Shown here piece by piece: positions 42,985 to 50,394 of a stretch of 64,000 nucleotides of DNA. The notes under the pieces were generated by a model, which searched no databases, had not been told where the DNA came from, and saw only the letters and a list, made by a program, of their open reading frames with translations. This DNA is from Microbacterium sp. zg-B96 (GTDB taxonomy: Bacteria > Actinomycetota > Actinomycetes > Actinomycetales > Microbacteriaceae). The number at the start of each line of letters is the position of its first letter. The first letter of the stretch is position 1. Position numbers and translations under genes: made by a program. The DNA is taken from contig NZ_CP126738.1 of NCBI RefSeq assembly GCF_030246865.1, forward strand, positions 2,108,001-2,172,000, read 5' to 3'.

Positions 42985-44408
42985 CCGCGAAGTACGGCCC
43001 CGTCGACATCCCCGGATTCACCCTTGCCCGCCCGCTCGGATCCGGCGGCTTCGCCGACGTGTTCCTCTACGACCAGCACCTGCCGCGGCGCCTCGTGGCC
43101 GTGAAGATCATGCACGAGCCGGTGGACGACCCCGCCGCACGTACCCGCTTCGAAACCGAAGCCAACCTGATGGCGGCGCTGTCGACGCACCCGTCGATCG
43201 TGACGATCCACCACGCCGCCGTCGCCGACAACGGCCGCCCCTACCTGGTCATGGAGTACTGCTCCCGGCCGACGCTGGCAGAGACCTACCCGGCGCGAGT
43301 GGTCAGCGTCCCCGAACTGCTGCAGACGCTCATCCGGCTGTGCGGTGCCGTCGAGACGGCGCACCGCGCCGGCATCCTGCATCGCGACATCAAGCCCGCC
43401 AACGTGCTGACCACCGACTACGGCTGGCCCGCACTCACCGACTTCGGGCTGTCGTCCATCGCGGGCGCGAGTGCCGACGCCGGCGGCGTCTCGGTGCCGT
43501 GGGCCGCGCCCGAGCTGGTCACCGGCCGCGGGTTCGACGCCCGATCCGACGTGTATGCCCTGGCCGCGACCGCCTACACGGTGCTCGCCGGTCGCAGCCC
43601 GTTCGACGCCGCGCACGCTCCCGCCGACCTGTCAGAGCTGGTCACGCGAGTGCTGACGACGCCGGCGCCGCCCATCGGGCGCGACGACGTGCCCGCTGCG
43701 CTGGAGCGGCTGATCCTCGCCTCGCTGGCGAAGGACCCCGATCGTCGCTCGCAGACGGCATCGGAGTTCGCCCGCAGTCTGCAGCGGATCGAGCAGGACC
43801 TGCACCTGCCGATGACACACCTGGACATCCCGGCGGTCGTGCCGCCCACCGCCGTCGCCGCAGCCGACGCGGGCACGAACCCTCACGACGCGGACCCGGC
43901 CGAACCTACGCAGTTCGCCGCCCGCCGCCGAGTCGAGCCGGAGGAGAAGACCGTGCTGTCCGCACGCGCCGTCCCCGAGCCGCCCGCACCGCCGGTCGCC
44001 GACGAGCCGACGCGGCTGACCGGCCCCCGCCGACGCGACTCCAGGCCCGACCCGTCCGAGGTCGGTTACGCCGACGAGCCCACCCGCCTCCTAGCCGGCG
44101 ACCCGCAGCAGGACACCGATCCGGCCGCGCCGCCGCTCACCGAACCACCGGCATCCTCCCGCCGCGCCCACGACCCGGGCGCGGAGGCGCTGCCGCGGGA
44201 GACCTACGGCATCCGCAGCGTCCCGGCGACGCCCGTGGTGCGTGCGGCGCCCGCGGCGCCGGCGACCCCCGAGGCCCCGGGAACGGCCGCGGTGGCGCCG
44301 CCGGCCGGGCGCCGGCGGCAGGGCGTCGCGATGGCGGTGGCGATCGGCGCGACGGTGCTGGTGATCGCCGCGAGTGTGGCGGCCATCGCGCTGCTGGCTG
44401 GCATGTGA
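42981..44408 (+). CDS. Membrane-anchored Ser/Thr protein kinase with Thr-motif linker (STK2)
   Basis: 475 residues. Kinase domain about 12-275: PLGSGGFADVF, VAVKIM, HRDIKPANVL, TDFGLSS, AAPEL. It is clearly paralogous to STK1. The juxtamembrane linker (about 285-450) is Pro/Ala-rich and has four acidic Thr motifs: AEPTQF (T310), EEKTVL (T324), DEPTRL (T344) and DEPTRL (T368), good candidates for autophosphorylation and FHA docking. One helix (about 452-473) ends the protein with almost nothing outside. GTG overlaps the FHA2 stop. The true start was placed here because the upstream frame is a shadow. Confidence 0.92.
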   Translation: MTAKYGPVDIPGFTLARPLGSGGFADVFLYDQHLPRRLVAVKIMHEPVDDPAARTRFETEANLMAALSTHPSIVTIHHAAVADNGRPYLVMEYCSRPTLAETYPARVVSVPELLQTLIRLCGAVETAHRAGILHRDIKPANVLTTDYGWPALTDFGLSSIAGASADAGGVSVPWAAPELVTGRGFDARSDVYALAATAYTVLAGRSPFDAAHAPADLSELVTRVLTTPAPPIGRDDVPAALERLILASLAKDPDRRSQTASEFARSLQRIEQDLHLPMTHLDIPAVVPPTAVAAADAGTNPHDADPAEPTQFAARRRVEPEEKTVLSARAVPEPPAPPVADEPTRLTGPRRRDSRPDPSEVGYADEPTRLLAGDPQQDTDPAAPPLTEPPASSRRAHDPGAEALPRETYGIRSVPATPVVRAAPAAPATPEAPGTAAVAPPAGRRRQGVAMAVAIGATVLVIAASVAAIALLAGM

Positions 44409-44428
44409 CGACGAGAGATGGACAGACG

Positions 44429-45172
44429 ATGACACAGCACGGCGCCGGCGGCGGCACGCTCGGAATCGAGTTCTGCGGGGAGTGGTATCACCCGGTCCCG
44501 GGGACGACGTTCTCGGTCGGCCGGGACGCCGACCTGACGGTGGACACCAACCAGTACCTGCACCGGCGGCTGCTGGCCTTCGACGCCGAGGGCGACCTGT
44601 GGTGGCTGTCGAACATCGGGCAGACCATCTCAGTGAGCCTGGCGACCCCCGACGGTGCCTACCAGGCGGTGGTGGGCCCCGGCGCCCGTGTGCCGCTGGT
44701 GTTCGCCGAGCTGACGGTCATGTTCTCCGCCGGCGCCTTCACCTACGAGCTCGGCGTGCGCAATGACTCCGCCAGCTTCGTCGGGCGCGACCCCCGCGCG
44801 GCGCAGCACGAATCCGACGGCACCACCACGATCGGCGCGGTGAGCCTGACCCCCAGCCAGCGGCTGCTGCTGATCGCGCTGTGCGAGCCGCTGCTGCGCG
44901 GCGGCATGGTCGGTGCGAGCCAGCTGCCGTCCTCCGCGGCGGCGGCGGCGCGCCTGGGCTGGCCGTTGACCACGTTCAACCGCAAGCTCGACAACGTCTG
45001 CGACAAGCTGGACCGCGAGGGCGTGCAGGGTCTGCGCGGGGGTGTCGGCAAGCTTGCGACCAACCGGCGCGCCCGCCTGGTCGAGCACGCGATGCTCTCC
45101 CGGCTGATCACCGCGCAGGATCTCGATCTGCTCGAGGTGGCATCCGCCGCGAGCGCGAAAGGCAACCGATGA
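44429..45172 (+). CDS. FHA-like protein with C-terminal winged-helix-like region
   Basis: 247 residues from ATG 44429; in-frame GTG 44405, overlapping the kinase stop (GTGA), would give 255 and is nearly as likely. The N-terminal half is a degenerate FHA-like domain (FSVGRDADLTVDTNQYLHRR; NIGQTISVSL). The C-terminal half (about 140-220), LTPSQRLLLIALCEPLL onward to FNRKLDNVCDKL, reads as a helix-turn-helix or winged helix with a recognition-like helix. Such a protein could be a phosphorylation-dependent regulator or an adaptor for the secretion ATPase encoded 4 bp overlapping downstream. I do not recognise a named family. Confidence 0.72.
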   Translation: MTQHGAGGGTLGIEFCGEWYHPVPGTTFSVGRDADLTVDTNQYLHRRLLAFDAEGDLWWLSNIGQTISVSLATPDGAYQAVVGPGARVPLVFAELTVMFSAGAFTYELGVRNDSASFVGRDPRAAQHESDGTTTIGAVSLTPSQRLLLIALCEPLLRGGMVGASQLPSSAAAAARLGWPLTTFNRKLDNVCDKLDREGVQGLRGGVGKLATNRRARLVEHAMLSRLITAQDLDLLEVASAASAKGNR

Positions 45173-48100
45173 AGGTCCGTGTCACGCTCCGCCGTCCCGA
45201 CGGCTCCACCGAGGACATCGCGCTGGCCGCGGAACCGGGAGTGCGGGTGGCGGAAGTGGCCGACTCGATCGCGGCCCGTGATCCGCTGGGCACCTACCAC
45301 GGCGCCGCCTACGCGCCGGGGACGGTCACCCTCGAAGCCCACGCGCCCGCCGTGGGCGGCACCCCGGAGGTGCTCGACCCCGACGACACCCTCGCCGACC
45401 TGGCGCTGGCCTCCGGCGTGCAGATCGCGGTGGTGGGCCTGGACGACGCACCCCGCCCCGGGGTGGCCTACATCGAGATCGTGAGCGGACGCGCCGCCGG
45501 CCGGCGCTACACCGTGCCCCGCGGGTCGACCGTCATCGGCCGCGGCGATGACTGCGGCGTCGTGCTCGATGACGCGATGGTCTCCAAACGCCACGCACGA
45601 CTGCACGTCGGCCGCGACCGCATCGAGCTGATCGACCTCAACTCCGCCAACGGCATCATCGTCCAAGGCGCCCCCGTCGGCCGCCTCGAACTGCAGCACG
45701 GCCAGGATGCGCTGCTGGGCAGCACCGTCATCCGCGCCGGCTACCTGCCGTCGGAGGTGGCGCACTCCTCCCCCATCGGCGAAGTGCGCCTCACCCGCTC
45801 CCCCAGCGTCGAGCCGCGGTACGTCGGCCGGGAGATGGAGGGCGCCGACCCGCCCACGCCCGCCGACCCGCAGCCGTTCCCGTGGGCGGCCGCGCTGCTG
45901 CCGGCCGTGGCCGGCATCGCGATGTTCATCGTGCTGAAGAACCCGATGACCCTCATCTTCGTGGCGATCTCGCCGCTGATGATGATCAGCACGTGGGCGA
46001 CGGCCAAGTCGCAGCAGCGCCGCAAGAAGCGCCTGGATCACAACAGGTTCGTCGCGCAGATGGAGCGGCTCTCGGCCCGGCTGGCGCGCGAGCGCGAGGA
46101 CGAGATGCGCATCCGGGCGCGCGAGGCGGTGCCGCTGCACGAGATCTACGACGCCGTGCAGAAGCGCGACGCGCTGGTGTGGACCCGCCGTCCCGAACAC
46201 TGGTCGTTCCTGCAGGTGCGGCTGGGGGTCGGCGATGTCCCCACCCGCAACACCGTCAAGGAGACCGGCAACACCGACCGGGCCATCCCCGAGCAGGTAG
46301 AGCAGCTCGAAGAGCTCATCGCCACCTACGAGACCGTTCCGCGCACTCCGGTGGTGGAGAAGCTGTCGGATGCCGGTGCGCTCGGCGTCGCCGGCGACCC
46401 CGCCGCCGTCGCCGCATACGGCCGCGCGGTGGCCGCGCAGCTGGCCGGCCTGCACGCCCCCACCGACCTCGTCATCGGCGGCCTGTTCGGCCCAGGGTGG
46501 GCAGCGGAGTTCACCGACGCCAAGTGGCTGCCGCACGCCATGCAGTCCGATGCCGTCTTCGGCGGCGCACCGTTCGCCGACACCGCGTCGGCGGCGGCCA
46601 GCGTGCTTTCGCGCCTGGAGGAGATCCTCAGCGCGCGTTCCCCGCGCGGCGAGGATGCACCTGTGCAGCTCGGCGCGATCGGCGACAAGCGCGCCGCGCT
46701 GACCGCCGGCGCGAAGGTGGGTGCCGACACCGGTGCGAACACCGGCTCCGACGAGCCGCTCCCGGCGATCGTCGTGCTGATCTCCGACGACGCGCCCGTC
46801 GACCGCGCCCGCCTCATCCAGGTGCTCGAGCGCGCCGCCGGGCGCGGCGTGTACCCGATCTGGATGGCACCGGACACCGCGTCGCTGCCGGCCGCGTGCC
46901 GCACGTTCGTCGAGCTCGCCGCCGACGGCACCGCCGCCGTCGGCTACGTGCGTCTGGGCCGCACCCTCACTCCGGTCGAGGTCGAGGGCCTCACCCTCCC
47001 CCAGTTCACCCAGTTCTGCCGCCGGCTGTCGTCGTACGTGGATGCCGGCGAGATCGGTGCCGACACCAGCGACGTGCCCCGGTCGGTGCCGATGCTGCAG
47101 CTCATCGGGAAGGAGATGGCCACCGCGCCCAGCGCCGTCGTCGACCGCTGGGAGCAGAACGGCTCGATCCTCTCCGCCGCCGGCCGCGCCCCCTCCGCAC
47201 CGAAGCTGCGCGCCATCGTCGGGCAGGCCGGCTCCGGCGCGATGCACCTGGATCTGCGCGCGCAGGGCCCGCACGCCCTCGTGGGCGGAACGACGGGCTC
47301 GGGCAAGAGCGAGTTCCTGCAGGCGTGGGTGCTGGGCATGGCGGCGGAGTACAGCCCCGAGCGCGTGACGTTCCTGTTCGTCGACTACAAGGGCGGGGCG
47401 GCGTTCGCCGACTGCACCGTGCTGCCGCACTGCGTGGGGCTCGTCACCGACCTCAGCCCCCACCTGGTGCGCCGGGCACTGGTGAGCCTCCGCGCGGAAT
47501 TGCACCACCGCGAGACCCTGTTCATCCGCAAGAAGGCCAAGGACATCCTGGAGCTGGAAAAGCGGGGCGACCCCGACACACCCCCGGCACTGGTCATCGT
47601 CATCGATGAGTTCGCCGCCCTCGTCAACGAGGTGCCCGACTTCGTCGACGGGGTCGTGGACGTCGCCCAGCGCGGCCGATCACTGGGCATCCACCTGATC
47701 ATGGCCACGCAGCGCCCCGCCGGCGTGATCAAGGACAACCTGCGCGCGAACACCAACATGCGCGTCGCGCTGCGCATGGCGGACGAGGTCGACTCCGACG
47801 ACGTCATCGGCACGAAGGATGCCGCCGGCTTCGACCCCGGCATCCCCGGCCGCGGTGCCGCAAAGACCGGGCCGGGCCGGCTCACCGTGTTCCAGTCCGC
47901 CTACACCGGCGGCTGGAGCTTCGTCGAGGACGAAGCACCCGAGGTGGAACTGGAGTCGTTCGCGTTCGGCCCGCCCCGCCGCTGGGAGGTGCCCAAGACC
48001 GGCACCGGTTCGGCCGAACGCGACCTCGGCCCCACCGACCAGCAGCGGTTGGTGGCCACGATGGTCAAGGCATCCGAATCCGCCTCGATCGCCCCGCCCC

Positions 48101-49641
48101 GCCGGCCCTGGCTGGACGAACTGGCCACCGTCTACGACCTCACGCTGCTGCGACAGCGCACCGACGAGAAGCTGCTGCTCGGTGTGCAGGATGTGCCGCA
48201 GCGTCAGGCGCAGGACACCGTCTACTTCGAACCCGACAACGAAGGCCACCTGGCGATCTTCGGCACCGGCGGCGCCGGCAAGAGCTCCACGCTGCGCACG
48301 CTCGCCGTCGCCGCCGGCATCACCCCGCGCGGCGGCCCCGTCGAGGTGTACGGCCTGGACTTCGGATCGGGCGGCCTTCGGATGCTGGAGGCGATGCCGC
48401 ACGTGGGCGCGGTCATCCCCGCCGACGCCGGCGAGCGCGTCACCCGGCTGTTCCGCATGCTCAAAAGCGAGCTGGACCGACGAGGCGAAGCGTATGCCGC
48501 CGTCAACGCCGGCACGATCTCGCAGTACCGCACCCTCGCCGGCCGTCCCGACGAGGCGCGCATCCTGCTGCTCATCGACGGGTTCCCCACGTTCCGCGCC
48601 GAGTTCGAGGCGGTCACCGGCCGCGCCGACGCCTACGCGGTGTTCCAGCAGATCATGACCGACGGCCGATCCGTCGGCATCCACGTCGCCCTCACCGCCG
48701 ACCGCGGTCAGGCGGTGCCCACCGCGCTGCAGTCCACGATCCAGAAGCGGGTCGTGCTGCGCCTGTCGGACTCCGACGCGTATGCGATGGTCGGCGCGCC
48801 TCGCGACGTGCTCTCCCCGGAGTCCCCCGCGGGGCGTGCGATCGTCGACGGGCTGGAGACGCAGATCGCCGTCATCGCCGGCACATCCGACCCGCGCGCC
48901 CAGGCGCAGGCGATCGGCGAGTTCGCCGATGCCATGCGCCGGCAGGGGCGCACCGACGCCCCGCCGGTGCGTGCGCTGCCCGAGCTGTACCCCATCACCG
49001 AGCTGCCCGCCCACCTGGACGGGCGACCCGTGCTGGGGCTGTCGGGCGACACGCTGGCCCCGCTCGCGTTCGAGCCGACGGGATTGTTCGTGGTGGCCGG
49101 TTCTCCGCAGAGCGGGCGCACCAACGCGCTGCACGCCATGGCCGAGTCGCTGCTTCGGGCGAACCCCGCCGTGCGCCGGTACTACATCGGCAGTTCGCGG
49201 TCGCCGCTGCGCGACGCGGTGGCCTGGGTAGACACCGCCACCGACGGCGGCTCGGCCAGCCGGCTGATCGACGCCATCCTGCAGGACGAGCGGGGACTCG
49301 AGGGGGTGGCGGTGTTCCTCGAGGGAGCGTCGGAGTATTCCACCTCGATCGCCGAGATGCCGCTGTCGGACTTCGCCAAGCGGGTCAAACGCGGCGACGG
49401 GTTGCTGGTGGCCGAGGGCGAGACGAGCGACTGGACCACCGGCTTCGGGCTGCTCGGTGACATCAAGTCCTCCCGCCGCGGCGTGGTGCTCCAACCGGAC
49501 ACCCACGATGGCGAGGTGGTGCTGAAGACCGCCTTCCCGCGCCTGCTCAAGCGCGAGTTCCCCCCGGGTCGGGCGATGCTCGCGGTGGGCGGAAAGACCG
49601 TGCGCGTGCAGTTCCCGTTCCTCGGCGAGGAGGGGTCCTGA
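45169..49641 (+). CDS. Type VII secretion FtsK/SpoIIIE ATPase (EssC/EccC-like) with ubiquitin-like and FHA N-terminus
   Basis: 1,490 residues. Residues 1-95 look ubiquitin-like (DPDDTLADLALASGVQIAVV resembles YukD/EsaB); an FHA domain follows (GRGDDCGVVLDDAMVSKRHA, NSANG). Two membrane helices lie near 240-285. Then three FtsK-like ATPase modules: the first intact (GGTTGSGKS, K713; Walker B VIDEF, D813-E814), the second intact (GTGGAGKSS, K1038), the third degenerate (GSPQSGRTN, Arg 1317 in place of Lys). FHA plus two helices plus three ATPases is the EssC plan; EccC lacks FHA. It would energise export of the WXG100-type and effector proteins encoded next. ATG overlaps the previous stop. Confidence 0.93.
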   Translation: MKVRVTLRRPDGSTEDIALAAEPGVRVAEVADSIAARDPLGTYHGAAYAPGTVTLEAHAPAVGGTPEVLDPDDTLADLALASGVQIAVVGLDDAPRPGVAYIEIVSGRAAGRRYTVPRGSTVIGRGDDCGVVLDDAMVSKRHARLHVGRDRIELIDLNSANGIIVQGAPVGRLELQHGQDALLGSTVIRAGYLPSEVAHSSPIGEVRLTRSPSVEPRYVGREMEGADPPTPADPQPFPWAAALLPAVAGIAMFIVLKNPMTLIFVAISPLMMISTWATAKSQQRRKKRLDHNRFVAQMERLSARLAREREDEMRIRAREAVPLHEIYDAVQKRDALVWTRRPEHWSFLQVRLGVGDVPTRNTVKETGNTDRAIPEQVEQLEELIATYETVPRTPVVEKLSDAGALGVAGDPAAVAAYGRAVAAQLAGLHAPTDLVIGGLFGPGWAAEFTDAKWLPHAMQSDAVFGGAPFADTASAAASVLSRLEEILSARSPRGEDAPVQLGAIGDKRAALTAGAKVGADTGANTGSDEPLPAIVVLISDDAPVDRARLIQVLERAAGRGVYPIWMAPDTASLPAACRTFVELAADGTAAVGYVRLGRTLTPVEVEGLTLPQFTQFCRRLSSYVDAGEIGADTSDVPRSVPMLQLIGKEMATAPSAVVDRWEQNGSILSAAGRAPSAPKLRAIVGQAGSGAMHLDLRAQGPHALVGGTTGSGKSEFLQAWVLGMAAEYSPERVTFLFVDYKGGAAFADCTVLPHCVGLVTDLSPHLVRRALVSLRAELHHRETLFIRKKAKDILELEKRGDPDTPPALVIVIDEFAALVNEVPDFVDGVVDVAQRGRSLGIHLIMATQRPAGVIKDNLRANTNMRVALRMADEVDSDDVIGTKDAAGFDPGIPGRGAAKTGPGRLTVFQSAYTGGWSFVEDEAPEVELESFAFGPPRRWEVPKTGTGSAERDLGPTDQQRLVATMVKASESASIAPPRRPWLDELATVYDLTLLRQRTDEKLLLGVQDVPQRQAQDTVYFEPDNEGHLAIFGTGGAGKSSTLRTLAVAAGITPRGGPVEVYGLDFGSGGLRMLEAMPHVGAVIPADAGERVTRLFRMLKSELDRRGEAYAAVNAGTISQYRTLAGRPDEARILLLIDGFPTFRAEFEAVTGRADAYAVFQQIMTDGRSVGIHVALTADRGQAVPTALQSTIQKRVVLRLSDSDAYAMVGAPRDVLSPESPAGRAIVDGLETQIAVIAGTSDPRAQAQAIGEFADAMRRQGRTDAPPVRALPELYPITELPAHLDGRPVLGLSGDTLAPLAFEPTGLFVVAGSPQSGRTNALHAMAESLLRANPAVRRYYIGSSRSPLRDAVAWVDTATDGGSASRLIDAILQDERGLEGVAVFLEGASEYSTSIAEMPLSDFAKRVKRGDGLLVAEGETSDWTTGFGLLGDIKSSRRGVVLQPDTHDGEVVLKTAFPRLLKREFPPGRAMLAVGGKTVRVQFPFLGEEGS

Positions 49642-49666
49642 CCAAATGGGGAGTAGTCCCCATTGG
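49642..49666. promoter_or_regulatory. Palindrome upstream of the WXG100 gene
   Basis: CCAAATGGGGA (49642-49652) and TCCCCATTGG (49657-49666) form a 10-bp stem with one bulged A and a GTAG loop, immediately after the ATPase stop. It overlaps a plausible -35 at 49663, so it may be an operator, a short terminator, or both. Confidence 0.5.
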
Positions 49667-49692
49667 TGCCCGGTCCCGGAGTCCCATAGGTT
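49663..49692 (+). promoter_or_regulatory. Candidate promoter for the WXG100 genes
   Basis: TTGGTG (49663-49668), 18-bp spacer, TAGGTT (49687-49692), giving an mRNA with a roughly 40-nt leader carrying GGGAG before ATG 49740. A separate promoter would let the small substrate be made in excess of the ATPase. Confidence 0.5.
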
Positions 49693-49739
49693 GAACACGT
49701 CGGCAGGAACTGCCGCTTCACGACACAGGGAGTGACACA

Positions 49740-50033
49740 ATGGCGAACCTCAACGTCACCTACGATCAGATGCAGAGCGCCGCGAACCGTCTGCGTTCGG
49801 GCCAGTCCGACCTCGAGGGCAAGCTGCAGGAACTGCGCGCACTGGTCAGCCAGCTCGTGCAGGACGGCTTCACCACGACTCGCGCATCGGGTGCGTTCGA
49901 TTCGTCGTACGAGCAGTTCACCTCGGGTGCGCAGCGCACCGTGCAGGGCATCGACGGCATGGCGCAGTTCCTCGAGAAGGCCGCCTCCGCGCTGCAGTCC
50001 ACGGACGAGCAGCTGGCCAGCTCGATCGGCTGA
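49740..50033 (+). CDS. WXG100 family (EsxA-like) protein lacking the Trp-X-Gly tryptophan
   Basis: 97 residues, all helical, the size and helix-turn-helix-hairpin pattern of WXG100 proteins, which are exported as dimers by type VII systems and often drive ATPase activation. The turn where WxG is expected reads DGFTTTRASGAFDSSYEQF, so the Trp is replaced by Phe/Thr while the following Gly-Ala-Phe spacing persists. The C-terminal YxxxD/E export motif is not visible; the partner encoded downstream may supply it. Own promoter and following terminator suggest independent expression. Confidence 0.85.
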   Translation: MANLNVTYDQMQSAANRLRSGQSDLEGKLQELRALVSQLVQDGFTTTRASGAFDSSYEQFTSGAQRTVQGIDGMAQFLEKAASALQSTDEQLASSIG

Positions 50034-50044
50034 TCTCGACCCTC

Positions 50045-50080
50045 GAAGCGGGGCCGGTCCACTACGGCCGGCCCCGCTTC
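50045..50080 (+). terminator. Hairpin terminator between the two small Esx-like genes
   Basis: Perfect 13-bp GC-rich stem (50045-50057 with 50068-50080), loop about 10 nt, no long T-tract. Probably partial termination, leaving the first WXG100 mRNA most abundant with read-through to the effector genes. Confidence 0.7.
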
Positions 50081-50106
50081 GTCGTATCCGACGAAGGATG
50101 ACATTG

Positions 50107-50394
50107 ATGCCCGATCTCAAGCTCGATTTCGACGAGCTGCGCCGCAGCGCAAGCACCGCCTACCGTGTGGCGAGCGACTTCGGCAGCGCCGAGCGCATCG
50201 CCGAAGACGCCGCCGCCGCGACCGGCCACGACGGCCTCGCCGGCAAGGTGCGCGATTTCGGCGAGAAGTGGGACATCGCCCGCGGCGAACTGCAGGACAA
50301 CCTGCGCCTCGTCGCCGACTACCTCGGCGCGGTGGTCGACACCTTCACCGACCTCGACACCGACCTGGCCGCAGCGACGGAGGGAAAGAAGTGA
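50107..50394 (+). CDS. Second small WXG100-sized helical protein
   Basis: 95 residues, helical hairpin with the turn region HDGLAGKVRDFGEKW between two helices and a Lys-rich end. Length, position after the EsxA-like gene and before a GTGA-coupled effector gene suggest an EsxB-like partner or effector-specific chaperone, as the small helical partners of LXG toxins. GAAGGA provides the RBS 8 nt before ATG 50107. Not assignable to a named family by eye. Confidence 0.75.
   Translation: MPDLKLDFDELRRSASTAYRVASDFGSAERIAEDAAAATGHDGLAGKVRDFGEKWDIARGELQDNLRLVADYLGAVVDTFTDLDTDLAAATEGKK

Noticed and set aside
49099..49125. A third working P-loop in the secretion ATPase
   Set aside because: GSPQSGRTN has Arg instead of the invariant Lys, so ATP hydrolysis there is doubtful; it was described as degenerate.
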